From assembly GCA_036500765.1 (NCBI GenBank), contig DASYBM010000016.1, positions 372,001 through 436,000 on the forward strand: a DNA stretch of 64,000 nucleotides, read 5' to 3'. The notes beneath the pieces are model-generated. The model had not been told where the DNA came from. It saw nothing but the letters and a program-made list of their open reading frames with translations, and searched no databases. The first letter of the stretch is position 1. Every line of letters starts with the position of its first letter. The position numbers were made by a program, and so were the translations under genes. The stretch comes from Candidatus Sulfotelmatobacter sp. Its GTDB lineage: Bacteria > Acidobacteriota > Terriglobia > Terriglobales > Acidobacteriaceae. Of the stretch, positions 1-7,914 are shown piece by piece.

Positions 1-2
1 CC

Positions 3-2015
3 GCCAGCGAGTTAAGCGGATACGCCAGCTCTGTGACCCTGAGCTGCGTTGCGGGTTCCACAGCTCCGCCCGCCGCGTGCTCGGCTGTACCCGCAACGCT
101 GACTCCCGCGGACAAAACTCCATTCACGCTGACCGCCAGCGACGTAGTGGGCAATTACAATTTCAACTTGCAGGCCGTCGGGTCCGATCCGGATAACATC
201 ACCCATCTCGTCCCGCTCACCCTGCAAATCGTCAACCTCGCGATGTCGTCGCCCTCGCCGGCGACCGTAACCGTTCCGCGAGGAACCACTTCAATCCCCG
301 TGAGCTTTCAGATCACCGCCGCGGGATCGTTCAACCAGAGCGTCAATGTCTCTTGCTCCGGCCTGCCCGGCGCCACCTGCACGCTAACCCCCTCCACCAC
401 GGTCAACCCTACGGCAGGCAACCCGGCAAACATGACGGCCAGCGTCGGTGTACCCGTCACCACCGCGCCCGGCACCTACACCGTAACCATTCAGGCCACG
501 ACCGCGGGAGCCGAAACACCGCTCACCGCAAGCTTCACCGTAGTGGTCACCACGAACCCGGATTTTATTCTCCAGCCCTTCACATTGCCGGAAGTGAATG
601 TGGGCAGCGCCGGCGCTTCGGCCACGCTCTCGATCTCATCGCAGGATGGATTCAGCAACATCGTGACGCTGAGTTGCTCCATCTCTATCCACGCAGGCAA
701 TTGCAGCATCAGCCCCAACTCAGTGAGTTCCTACCCGGCGACAGCAACCGTCACCGTCAACGCTGCCAGCCTCATCGCCGGAAGCTACACGCTGACCGTG
801 ACCGGCTCTGCCGGTTCCGATGTCCACTCGCTGGCCGTGCCATTGAATGTAGGCGACTACTCTATTTCCGGAACCCAGACTCTATCCTTGGTGCCGGGCG
901 GTCAGGGTACGGCGAGCCTCAAGCTGATCGCGTCTACGTTTTACAGCGGAGCGGTCAATGCCACATGCGACATCAGCGCCCTGCCTGGCGCACAATGCCT
1001 GCTCACACCGGCGAATCCCCTGACTCTGGCTACCGGCGGCTCGGCGAACCTGACCGCCACTCTCAACGTTACCAACGACGCGGCCGCCGGAACGTACAAC
1101 ATCAACATCAATACCCAGGACACCACGGGAGCGCCCAGCCATTCCTTCACGATTGCGCTGACTGTGGCGCAGGATTTTATCGTCTTCTCGTCGACCGCGA
1201 GCCAGACCGTGACCGCCGGCCAAACCAGCGGCCCTTATAGCCTCACTATTCAACCGGTCGGTACTTCGTTCAGTGGCGCGGTAACGCTCGCCTGTACTTC
1301 CGGACTCCCGGCCGGGGCGCAATGCCTGTTCAGCCCTTCGGGCCCGCAAACTCCAGGATCTTCTGCCGTCGACGTGGTGATGAGTATTTCCACGGCGGCG
1401 CGGAAGGCGCAGCTCCAATCTTCTTCGAGTCAATCTTCTTCGAATCGCTCTTCTTCCACTCACCGCACCATGCTTTACGCGCTCTGGTCATTGTTGCCCG
1501 TAATCGTGATCGGTTGCGGCGCCGGAGGCAGTCGCCACGCGACGCCCAGGCTTCTCGGTCTCATTACGATACTGATTCTGACGACTCTGGCCCTGCTCTC
1601 GTGCAGCGGCGTCAGTACTGGCGGAGGCGGGGGAACTTGTTCGTCCGCGCCGACCGTTCCCTCGGGATTGGCGCCCTCCGCCACGACGAGTTCCGGCACG
1701 ACTTTGTCCTGGACGGCTTCCTCCGCGACGGCCGGGTGCGCGATCACCTACTCGATCTTTCAGGACCAGTCTGCCATCGCCAATGCCACCAGCCTAAGCT
1801 ACACAGTGACCGGGCTCCAACCGTCGACGCTCTACAATTTCCAGGTCTCGGCCATGGATTCCTTCGGTGTGTCGGCGCCGACCGGAGCAGTCAGCGTGAC
1901 TACCCTAGCCAGTGGAAACGGCGGTCAAACCTACCCCATCACAGTGACCGGGAGTTCTCCCGGCACCGCACCCGATGCCGGCCAGAGCTTGCAGGTGCTT
2001 CTCATCGTAGACTAA
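3..2015 (+). CDS. Ig-like repeat surface/secreted protein, 5' end cut by window
   Basis: The reading frame is open from the left edge, so the start lies outside; the first visible start codon (GTG at 33) is internal. The visible part is a run of roughly 90-residue beta-rich repeats with paired Cys and recurring phrases such as SGLPAGAQC and SGAVNATC, typical of acidobacterial Ig-like (IPT/Big-type) exported proteins. Near residue 490 of the visible part there are two hydrophobic stretches (LYALWSLLPVIVIG and LLGLITILILTTLALLSC), followed by a Gly-rich linker and a fibronectin type III-like domain ending at the stop. This is a common layout in Acidobacteriota secreted repeat proteins; the function is unknown, with adhesion or surface display as inference only. 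Confidence 0.8.
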   Translation, partial: ASELSGYASSVTLSCVAGSTAPPAACSAVPATLTPADKTPFTLTASDVVGNYNFNLQAVGSDPDNITHLVPLTLQIVNLAMSSPSPATVTVPRGTTSIPVSFQITAAGSFNQSVNVSCSGLPGATCTLTPSTTVNPTAGNPANMTASVGVPVTTAPGTYTVTIQATTAGAETPLTASFTVVVTTNPDFILQPFTLPEVNVGSAGASATLSISSQDGFSNIVTLSCSISIHAGNCSISPNSVSSYPATATVTVNAASLIAGSYTLTVTGSAGSDVHSLAVPLNVGDYSISGTQTLSLVPGGQGTASLKLIASTFYSGAVNATCDISALPGAQCLLTPANPLTLATGGSANLTATLNVTNDAAAGTYNININTQDTTGAPSHSFTIALTVAQDFIVFSSTASQTVTAGQTSGPYSLTIQPVGTSFSGAVTLACTSGLPAGAQCLFSPSGPQTPGSSAVDVVMSISTAARKAQLQSSSSQSSSNRSSSTHRTMLYALWSLLPVIVIGCGAGGSRHATPRLLGLITILILTTLALLSCSGVSTGGGGGTCSSAPTVPSGLAPSATTSSGTTLSWTASSATAGCAITYSIFQDQSAIANATSLSYTVTGLQPSTLYNFQVSAMDSFGVSAPTGAVSVTTLASGNGGQTYPITVTGSSPGTAPDAGQSLQVLLIVD

Positions 2016-2020
2016 ACAAG

Positions 2021-2104
2021 CCTTCGGTCGTCGGTCGTCAGTCGTCGGCTAAACATCAATCGCAAAATCGTTGTCACTGACGACTGACGACCGGCGACCG
2101 AAGG
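2021..2104. repeat. Heptamer-type GTCGTCG array arranged as an inverted repeat
   Basis: The left arm (2021-2046) and right arm (2078-2104) are near-perfect reverse complements built from 7-base units of the GGTCGTC/GACGACC type, with a 31-base AT-richer centre. A transcript could form a long hairpin between the two flanking plus-strand genes. The same sequence family recurs at 8675, 11581, 17603, 20928, 43037 and 50518. Confidence 0.8.
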
Positions 2105-2124
2105 CCGGCTATGATCATGTCTCA

Positions 2125-3339
2125 ATGACCGACTCTCGCTACAACGTAGTCATCATCGGCGCGGGCGTCGTAGGATTGGGAGTCGCGCTCGAAATTACGC
2201 GCCGCTTTCCGCACTTCAAGCTCCTGGTGTTAGAGAAAGAATCCCGCGTCGCCCGCCACCAAAGCGGCCACAACAGCGGCGTCATCCACTCCGGCGTCTA
2301 CTACAAGCCCGGCTCGTTGAAGGCGCGGCTCTGCGTCACCGGGGCCGCGGCCATGGTCGAGTTCTGCCGCGAGCACGGCATCGCCCATAACGTATGCGGC
2401 AAAGTTATCGTCGCGACCCAAGAAGCTGAACTTCCGCGTCTTGAAGAATTGCGCCGGCGCGGCCAAGCCAACGGCCTTACCGGATTGCGCTTGATCGGTC
2501 CCGAGGAGCTGCGCGAAATCGAGCCGCACGCCAGCGGGCTGCAAGCCCTGGTCGTGCCCTCGACGGGAATCACCGACTATGCGAAGGTCTCCGAAAAATA
2601 CGCTGAGCTGATTTCCGCTCGCGGCGGTACTGTGCTTATTTCCGCAGCCGCGACAGCTATTCTCCGGCGCGCCGACGAAATCATAGTCGAGACTTCGCGC
2701 GCCACATACTCAACCACGTGGCTCATCAACTGCGCCGGCCTGCACAGCGACCGCGTCGCGCGCATGGCCGGCGACGATCCCGGCATCATGATTGTCCCCT
2801 TCCGCGGCGAATATTATGACCTCACGCCCAGGCGCGCTTCGCTCGTGCGCGCGCTGATCTATCCCTTGCCTGATCCGCGTTTTCCATTTCTTGGCGTCCA
2901 TTTCACGCGCCGCATTACCGGCAAAGTCGACGCCGGACCCAACGCCGTTTTCGCTCTGGCGCGTGAGGGCTACCGTCATCGCGACATCAACGTGCGCGAT
3001 CTCTCTTCCGCCCTCACATTTCCTGGCTTCTGGCGGATGGCCCGCCAGCATTGGCGCGACGGCCTCGGCGAGTGGCAGCGCTCGTTCTCGAAGCCCGCCT
3101 TCGTTCGCGCCTTGCAGCGCCTGCTCCCGGAGATTGGCGAGAACGATCTCGTCCCCGGGGGATCCGGCGTGCGCGCCCAAGCCCTGAAGCCCGACGGCAC
3201 ACTAGTAGACGATTTTCAATTCGTGCCCTCGGGAAAGGTCCTTCACGTCCTCAACGTCCCCTCGCCCGCCGCGACAGCCTCGCTGACGATCGCCCAAGCC
3301 ATCGTCAGTATGGCCACCGAAAACCTCGGCGTCTCGTAG
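2125..3339 (+). CDS. lhgO: L-2-hydroxyglutarate oxidase (FAD-dependent)
   Basis: A 404-residue FAD-dependent oxidoreductase of the DAO family that oxidises L-2-hydroxyglutarate to 2-oxoglutarate. The N-terminus has the dinucleotide-binding motif VVIIGAGVVGLG, then the family-typical RHQSGHNSGVIHSGVYY segment. The C-terminus has GGSGVRAQ and the NVPSPAATASL segment that ends LhgO proteins. An in-frame ATG exists at 2071, but it lies inside the upstream repeat; the ATG at 2125 puts the FAD motif at the usual distance from the N-terminus. Length and motifs match the family. No partner genes lie beside it. Confidence 0.93.
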   Translation: MTDSRYNVVIIGAGVVGLGVALEITRRFPHFKLLVLEKESRVARHQSGHNSGVIHSGVYYKPGSLKARLCVTGAAAMVEFCREHGIAHNVCGKVIVATQEAELPRLEELRRRGQANGLTGLRLIGPEELREIEPHASGLQALVVPSTGITDYAKVSEKYAELISARGGTVLISAAATAILRRADEIIVETSRATYSTTWLINCAGLHSDRVARMAGDDPGIMIVPFRGEYYDLTPRRASLVRALIYPLPDPRFPFLGVHFTRRITGKVDAGPNAVFALAREGYRHRDINVRDLSSALTFPGFWRMARQHWRDGLGEWQRSFSKPAFVRALQRLLPEIGENDLVPGGSGVRAQALKPDGTLVDDFQFVPSGKVLHVLNVPSPAATASLTIAQAIVSMATENLGVS

Positions 3340-3591
3340 CCCCGCTCGTGGAGTCCCGCGGACTTGTGGAGCCCCGGACGCCCCCGTCCAGGGTGGCCGC
3401 AGGCCATGCCTTTCGCCTGGTCCATTCGCTCGCCCCACTACAACCGCCAGCCGCGTCCAGAAGAAAAATCAATCTCAGGCAACGGAAAAGGAGCGCATCA
3501 GCTGGTACTTCTTCGTGCTAGTGTGGAATTCGAAAGCGCAGAGATTCGTTGCGCTGCGATGGCAGGCGCATCCGCAGCGAGGAGCTCGAAC
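3340..3591. other. Intergenic stretch with palindromic GC-rich repeat
   Basis: No convincing gene. Bases 3347-3410 hold a GC-rich inverted repeat (GGACGCCCCCGTCC core) resembling other GGACGCC...GGCGTCC-type intergenic palindromes in this window (5655, 16690, 26915). Confidence 0.5.
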
Positions 3592-3753
3592 ATGAGAGTT
3601 TGCCCCAACCTCAACTGTGTAGCTTGTGGTCGCATTGTCTTCTCCGTGGCCACTCGCTGCCCGCTGTGCCGATGGGATTTGAAGAGCCCGCTTCCTGCCA
3701 GCGAGAGCGCGGCTCCGCCGAAGCACGATCGTCACGTTCCTGCGGCGCGCTAA
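3592..3753 (+). CDS. Small zinc-ribbon-like protein (53 aa)
   Basis: A 53-residue ORF starting MRVCPNLNCVACG, with CxxC pairs at C9/C12 and C23/C26 (TRCPLC) plus an extra C4. This spacing fits a small zinc ribbon. The open frame extends upstream to 3364, but that part has no domain signal and overlaps a repeat, so the ATG at 3592 is chosen. It ends 15 bases before the convergent cytosine deaminase gene. There is no strong Shine-Dalgarno sequence. The function is unknown; a rubredoxin-like or zinc-binding role is inference. Confidence 0.5.
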   Translation: MRVCPNLNCVACGRIVFSVATRCPLCRWDLKSPLPASESAAPPKHDRHVPAAR

Positions 3754-3768
3754 GCGAAACCCGCGATC

Positions 3769-4209
3769 TTATTTCCCAATGTCCTCATTCCACAAGTCGG
3801 CATGCGCCGCAATGAATTCGCGCATCAGGCGAACACATTCCTCATCGTCAAGCACGACCACACTTACTGCGCTCTTCCGGAACAATTCCTCCGCTCCCAT
3901 AAAGTTCCGGTTCTCGCCGATTACGACGCGGGGAATGCGAAACAGCAAGGCCGTCCCCGTGCACATGATGCACGGACTCAACGTGCTGACCAGCGTCAAC
4001 TCGGCCCAATCCCGCCGCCGTCCGGCATTGCGCACGCAGACGACTTCCGCATGCGCCGTCGGGTCTCCGCTCTGCACGCGCAGGTTATATCCCCGGGCGA
4101 CAATCTGCCCGCGCCGGTCGGCGAGCACCGAGCCGATCGGCAAGCCGCCTTCGCGCAATCCGGTCCGCGCTTCTTCGAGAGCCTCGCGCAGCAATTCCTG
4201 ATCGTTCAT
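3769..4209 (-). CDS. Cytosine/nucleoside deaminase of the yeast Fcy1 type
   Basis: A 146-residue zinc-dependent deaminase. The zinc and catalytic motifs are visible: HAE (TAHAEV) and PCxxC (LSPCIMCTG). Across its length it follows the yeast cytosine deaminase layout: a GGLPIGS segment, GxNxRxQ, VxGENxNFxG, VVVLDDEEC, and an ending close to DLWNEDIGK. This supports cytosine (or a related base) to uracil deamination rather than tRNA adenosine or cytidine deaminase activity. The frame stays open upstream to 4368, but that part runs into the tRNA gene; ATG 4209 gives the family length. Exact substrate is inferred. Confidence 0.85.
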   Translation of the reverse strand: MNDQELLREALEEARTGLREGGLPIGSVLADRRGQIVARGYNLRVQSGDPTAHAEVVCVRNAGRRRDWAELTLVSTLSPCIMCTGTALLFRIPRVVIGENRNFMGAEELFRKSAVSVVVLDDEECVRLMREFIAAHADLWNEDIGK

Positions 4210-4338
4210 GCTCCTCCGGAAAATATCCCCAGACGCATCGATGCCTAAATCACCCTGGCACAATCGGGAGCCTTGGCGGTGCGATCGGAACGAGGAAAGT
4301 TTCGGTGCGGCAACCAACCTGAGGTTCTTCAAAGCGAT

Positions 4339-4423
4339 TGGTGCGAAAGGGGGGACTCGAACCCCCACGGTTTTACCCGCCAGATCCTAAGTCTGGTGCG
4401 TCTGCCAATTCCGCCACTTTCGC
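4339..4423 (-). tRNA. tRNA-Leu (anticodon TAG)
   Basis: Reading the minus strand, the acceptor GCGAAAG pairs with CTTTCGC. The anticodon stem CCAGA/TCTGG encloses the loop CTTAGGA, giving anticodon TAG. There is a short class II variable arm and a GGTTCGAGTCC T-loop. The discriminator is A and CCA is encoded (4339-4341). Confidence 0.95.
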
Positions 4424-4432
4424 GCGTTCGGA

Positions 4433-4461
4433 AATATAGTTTACTGCTTGGACAATGTTGA
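4433..4461 (-). promoter_or_regulatory. Putative sigma-70 promoter of tRNA-Leu
   Basis: On the minus strand, TCAACA (4461-4456) and TATATT (4438-4433) are separated by 17 bases and lie just upstream of the tRNA 5' end at 4423. Matches to consensus are 4/6 and 5/6. Confidence 0.45.
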
Positions 4462-4609
4462 GGAAATAGGACGGACTCGATAGACTCGATAGTCCCAAGA
4501 CTCGATCGCCCAAAGGAAGATGGTCCAGGGGAATACTCCCTGTGCAAACAATTATCCCGGACCGCGACGCTGCATCGCCGCTCCACATTGCTCTCACGAA
4601 CACCGTTGC

Positions 4610-4876
4610 TTACTGAACCTCGTTCAATTTCTGGAAGATCAGCATCGCCACCAGTGCCAGAAGAAATACTCCGGCCCCAATACTGAACACGCGCATCGGA
4701 ATCGTCAAACGGTTGACCTTGACTAACAGTTCGGTCTGTTCTTCCTGCATGTGCGAGTTGGCATCATCCAGAAACAGTTGCTCATCTTCGTGCATGGTGA
4801 GCGTGCTCTTGTAGATCAGCAGGATGATCAGACCAACGGCGAAAATCCCAAATCCAACCGCCACTATCGTCAGCAT
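4610..4876 (-). CDS. Small two-TM membrane protein, unknown function
   Basis: An 88-residue protein with a hydrophobic segment at about residues 3-23 (IVAVGFGIFAVGLIILLIY), a central charged region rich in Glu, Asp and Gln (about 28-55), and a second hydrophobic segment at about 62-80 (VFSIGAGVFLLALVAMLIF). ATG 4876 is preferred over an in-frame start at 4939 because AGGTGG lies 6 bases upstream. No family is recognised. It stands alone between tRNA-Leu and the divergent Fe-S protein gene. Confidence 0.7.
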   Translation of the reverse strand: MLTIVAVGFGIFAVGLIILLIYKSTLTMHEDEQLFLDDANSHMQEEQTELLVKVNRLTIPMRVFSIGAGVFLLALVAMLIFQKLNEVQ

Positions 4877-5125
4877 AAGCCACCTCGGCAGAGTGAACCC
4901 AAGCGAGCAGCTTCCGCTTCCTGAGCGAGGCGCGCGCAAAACCCGCGTCCAGGCGGGAAGGCCTTAACGCGACGATTATAGACCCGTTGGCAAGCCCCGG
5001 CACTGAATTAATACATGGTGCGAAGTCGGTTAAGTGCCGTCACGGCCCCAGCAAGAAAGGCGACCCGCCGTCGGCGGCCCGCATCCAATGCCCAGAGAGC
5101 TTCCGCACCTGGGCTGGAACCGCGC
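4877..5125. other. Intergenic region between divergent genes
   Basis: There is no coding signal on either strand of convincing quality. It serves as the divergent upstream region of the two-TM protein and the IscA-type gene; the promoter for the latter is listed separately. Confidence 0.4.
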
Positions 5126-5153
5126 TTGTGACGGAAACGTCTTTTGCTATAAT
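5126..5153 (+). promoter_or_regulatory. Sigma-70-type promoter of the Fe-S protein gene
   Basis: TTGTGA (5126-5131), a 16-base spacer and a perfect TATAAT (5148-5153) lie 31 bases before the ATG at 5184. A strong Shine-Dalgarno AAGGAG is at 5171-5176. This is the clearest promoter in the window. Confidence 0.75.
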
Positions 5154-5183
5154 TAAAACAGCTTTAGAGCCAAGGAGATACCA

Positions 5184-5579
5184 ATGGCCACCACATCCAT
5201 ACCTGAAGTGACCAAAACCGAAGCGACCAAAACTGAAGTCACCAAGAAGCCCGCCCCTGTGACCCTGACCACCAACGCCGTCGGCAAGGTGAAAGAGATC
5301 ATGGGACAGCAGAATCCCGTTCCCGCCGGCTTGCGCATTGGCGTAGTGGGTGGCGGCTGCTCGGGTTTCTCCTATTCCATGCAGTTCGAAAACGGCGCCG
5401 GCATGATGGACAAGACCTTCGACATGGATGGCCTCAAAGTGTTCGTCGATGCGACTTCGGTGATGTATTTGAATGGCTGCATCGTCGACTACGTCGAAAC
5501 CCTCGAAGGCGCCGGCTTCAAGTTCGAAAACCCGAACGTGAAAAGTACTTGCGGCTGCGGCTCATCCTTCAGCGTGTAA
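5184..5579 (+). CDS. Iron-sulfur cluster assembly/insertion protein (IscA/ErpA/HesB family)
   Basis: A 131-residue A-type Fe-S carrier. The three ligand cysteines are visible: GGGCSGFSY and the C-terminal STCGCGSSFSV. The family core begins at about residue 27 (LTTNAVGKVKEIM). The first 26 residues are a low-complexity Thr/Lys/Glu extension with the repeats VTKTEATKTEVTKK, longer than usual. It receives Fe-S clusters and delivers them to apo-enzymes in the cytoplasm. It has its own promoter and terminator and appears monocistronic, away from any suf or isc operon. Confidence 0.93.
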   Translation: MATTSIPEVTKTEATKTEVTKKPAPVTLTTNAVGKVKEIMGQQNPVPAGLRIGVVGGGCSGFSYSMQFENGAGMMDKTFDMDGLKVFVDATSVMYLNGCIVDYVETLEGAGFKFENPNVKSTCGCGSSFSV

Positions 5580-5610
5580 CCGTCGCGAAATCCTTCTGGA
5601 AACCTGGAGC

Positions 5611-5637
5611 GGCCTCACCAAAACGGTGAGGCCTTTT
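5611..5637 (+). terminator. Rho-independent terminator after the Fe-S protein gene
   Basis: Perfect 9-bp arms GGCCTCACC/GGTGAGGCC with a five-base loop are followed by TTTT, 31 bases past the stop codon. Confidence 0.85.
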
Positions 5638-5654
5638 CACTCGGAGAGAGTTTA

Positions 5655-5698
5655 TGTGGGGACGGCCCTCGGCCGTCCCCCGCGCGCAGCGCGGCTGT
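5655..5698. repeat. GC-rich palindromic intergenic repeat
   Basis: GGGGACGGCC and GGCCGTCCCC flank a 3-base loop, followed by a second short palindrome (CGCGCGCAGCGCGGC). It belongs to the GGGACGGCC/GGCCGTCCC family of palindromes scattered through the window and lies just past the end of the pilus operon. Confidence 0.6.
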
Positions 5699-5701
5699 CC
5701 T

Positions 5702-6676
5702 TCACTGCTGCTGTGGAGGATTCGTCGCCGGAGGGTTCGGTGCTCCGAATCCTCCCGACGATGGCGAACTTGAATTATTCTGCATTCCCGAAGGCGACGA
5801 ACTGAACGGACTGCTGCTCCCCGGCTGCTGACCGTTGAGATTCGGCATGCCCTGCTGTCCGAACGCCGTAATCTGCGGCTGGTACGGGCCTTTGATCAGG
5901 CCGCCACGATCGGTCGTCGGGTCGTAAACGAACTGCCATTCGTTGTATTTTTTTTTGTGATTGAACTCGCGGATGGTCTTGTCTTTCTTATTGGCGCTGG
6001 TCACTCCCACAATCGGACCGCCGCCAAAGGTCGCGCCGGGGCCGCTGCTATTCCCACCGGTACCGCTCCCTGTGCCGTTATTGTTGCCTGTCCCATTGGC
6101 GTCGCCCGTCCCATTTGCGCCGGTCGCGTCCGCACCGTTTTGCGAATTCGGCTGCGATGCATCCGTTCCCGCCGGCGTATTCGTCGCTGCCTGATTCTGA
6201 CCGAACGACGAATTGGAATTCGCTCCGAACAGCGCATTTCCCGGAGGCCCGCCTGGACCATTCGGCCCGTTTCCGCCGATCGGATTTGCGCCGGGTATCG
6301 ATCCGCCACCGAGGGCAAGTCCGCCCATCGCCAGTTGCGGGTCGCCATAGTGCAGCAAAACGAAATCTTTGCAGACGCCGTTCTTGCAGTTCTCAGGATC
6401 CTTATACCGCTTGCGCAGAAAACGAAGGTTGTTGCTGCTCTCGAGATCCTCGAGCTTGACCGGGTAGCGGCCGAATTTTTTGTAGTACCCGCGAATTGCT
6501 CGCGCGTACTGCACGCCGCGGTGAATCATCTCCTCTTCCCGATCGCGCTTGATGTCGAACGCAATCGTCGGCACGATCACCGCCGCAAAGATGACCATCA
6601 GCGCCATGACCAGAGTCAGCGTCAGCATGATGTAGCCGCTGTCCCGTCTGTCTCGAATTTCTGGTCGCAACAACAT
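5702..6676 (-). CDS. Pseudopilin-like (GspG/type IV pilin fold) protein with long Gly/Asn-rich tail
   Basis: A 324-residue protein, last gene of the pilus/T2SS operon. The N-terminus has a short basic leader and then a pilin-like hydrophobic helix (GYIMLTLTLVMALMVIFAAV), with Gly just before the helix as a prepilin peptidase site candidate. The following region (KFGRYPVKLEDLES..., about residues 65-110) resembles GspG pseudopilins. Residues about 120-225 are an unusual low-complexity Gly/Asn/Pro/Ala segment, and the C-terminus is Ser/Pro/Gln-rich. It probably sits in the periplasmic pseudopilus. Standard GspG proteins are about 140 residues, so this is more than twice the usual size. Confidence 0.8.
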   Translation of the reverse strand: MLLRPEIRDRRDSGYIMLTLTLVMALMVIFAAVIVPTIAFDIKRDREEEMIHRGVQYARAIRGYYKKFGRYPVKLEDLESSNNLRFLRKRYKDPENCKNGVCKDFVLLHYGDPQLAMGGLALGGGSIPGANPIGGNGPNGPGGPPGNALFGANSNSSFGQNQAATNTPAGTDASQPNSQNGADATGANGTGDANGTGNNNGTGSGTGGNSSGPGATFGGGPIVGVTSANKKDKTIREFNHKKKYNEWQFVYDPTTDRGGLIKGPYQPQITAFGQQGMPNLNGQQPGSSSPFSSSPSGMQNNSSSPSSGGFGAPNPPATNPPQQQ

Positions 6677-6768
6677 CGCTAAAATTGAGTAATTGTGAAA
6701 TTGAGTAATTGATACGCCCTCCGGTTTTCAATTACCCAATTACAAAATCACTCAATTACCCAATCCTT
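6677..6768. repeat. AT-rich inverted repeat AATTACTCAATT type
   Basis: Several copies of TTGAGTAATTG on one side and CAATTACCCAATTAC/CACTCAATTACCC on the other face each other around a GC-rich centre (6715-6725), between two genes of the same operon. A transcript could fold back here. The unit is about 14 bases (twice 7). Confidence 0.65.
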
Positions 6769-7374
6769 TCACCCCTGCGTCAGCGGAATGCTTTGCGGGG
6801 GGCCGCTGTTCACCACGTCCTGAATCTCCACCGACGTGGGCGTGATATGAATCACCTTATATTGCCGGTCCACAATTTCGCCTTCTCCCGCGACGAAGAC
6901 ATCTTCGCCATTCTTCAGGAATATTTTCTTTGGCTCGCCCATCCGGCTCGCGAACCCATAGAACTTGAGCGGAATCGGTGGCGAAGCCGGCGCGGTTGGC
7001 ACAACGTAAGCCGGACCCTTGGTTACATCAGTTGCACCCGATGACGTGGGATGCTCAATCTTCACATCTTCCGCCTGCGATACAAAAATGTTTCGCCCAT
7101 TCCCCTGATAGATCGTTTGTTCGCTTGTAGCCAGCAAATCGAGCCGCAACGTGGGATCGAGATTTTCCACGCGCGCCTTCTTCGTCGGCTTCGCTCCCGC
7201 GCGCGGATTCGACCGGGGCGTGACTGGCGCCGCAATCGGCGGCACGCTCGAAGAAGCCTCGGTCGACGATCCGGTGAAATACGGGATGACTTCAAACGCC
7301 AGCGCGAGAATCGCCACTGCGCCCAGCCCGGCCGCCCACATCGTCTTCTTCTTGTTTTCGAATCCCAGTTGCAC
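6769..7374 (-). CDS. Pilus assembly protein, PilP/GspC-like
   Basis: A 201-residue protein with one N-terminal membrane helix (about residues 12-32, WAAGLGAVAILALAFEVIPYF), a Pro/Ala/Ser linker, then a soluble periplasmic domain. Its C-terminal half (PLKFYGFASR ... FLKNGEDVFVAGEGEIVDRQYKV) has the short beta-rich pattern of PilP and of the GspC HR domain, which contact the secretin. It starts one base after pilO ends and is co-transcribed with it. Assignment rests on position, topology and this C-terminal pattern rather than on a decisive motif. Confidence 0.7.
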   Translation of the reverse strand: MQLGFENKKKTMWAAGLGAVAILALAFEVIPYFTGSSTEASSSVPPIAAPVTPRSNPRAGAKPTKKARVENLDPTLRLDLLATSEQTIYQGNGRNIFVSQAEDVKIEHPTSSGATDVTKGPAYVVPTAPASPPIPLKFYGFASRMGEPKKIFLKNGEDVFVAGEGEIVDRQYKVIHITPTSVEIQDVVNSGPPQSIPLTQG

Positions 7375-7914
7375 TTACGATCCCGCCTTCAAATACGCTT
7401 CCAGCTTCACGCTCAATTTGACCGGACCCTGCGGCTGGCCGCCAAGCGTAACGCTATTGATGATAAAAAACATTTCGTCTCGCTCCATCGCGTTAATGAA
7501 ATGGGCGAGTGCGGTATAGTTGCCGGAGAAGTCCGCTTCGATTTCCACCGGCTCCAATCCCCCGGCGTCGGTGGGCAGCACTTTGTACTTCTCCTGGTCG
7601 ATGGTTACACCGTTGGCGGCCGCGATCTTCCCCAGTTCCGTCAGAATCTGCGACTCCTGGGTAGGGAAGCGCTTCTTATAAAAGTCGCCGATCTCGTGAC
7701 TGGCCAAAATAACTTTCTGCGGAAGATCTTTCAGCGGCGCCACCTGGCGCGTCTTCGTGATCAACTCCGTTTGCAGCGTGTTCAATTCCTGCCGCCGCGA
7801 TTCCGCGGAACCGACGAGCGGCGAAAAATATACCGCCGCGGCCAGCACATCCGCCGCCGCCATGATGGCCAGCGCCGTTTTCAGACTTTTTCGGGTTCGC
7901 CGGAAGTCAGGCAT
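7375..7914 (-). CDS. pilO: Type IV pilus inner-membrane assembly protein PilO
   Basis: A 179-residue protein with a short cytoplasmic start, one membrane helix (about residues 13-33, ALAIMAAADVLAAAVYFSP), a coiled-coil segment (about 38-60) and a ferredoxin-like periplasmic domain ending SVKLEAYLKAGS. Size and topology match PilO/GspM-like proteins, which pair with PilN to align the inner-membrane platform. Its ATG overlaps the pilN stop (TAATG), indicating translational coupling. Confidence 0.85.
   Translation of the reverse strand: MPDFRRTRKSLKTALAIMAAADVLAAAVYFSPLVGSAESRRQELNTLQTELITKTRQVAPLKDLPQKVILASHEIGDFYKKRFPTQESQILTELGKIAAANGVTIDQEKYKVLPTDAGGLEPVEIEADFSGNYTALAHFINAMERDEMFFIINSVTLGGQPQGPVKLSVKLEAYLKAGS

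Noticed and set aside
4210-4368. N-terminal extension of the cytosine deaminase
   Set aside because: It would overlap the tRNA-Leu gene; the ATG at 4209 matches family length.
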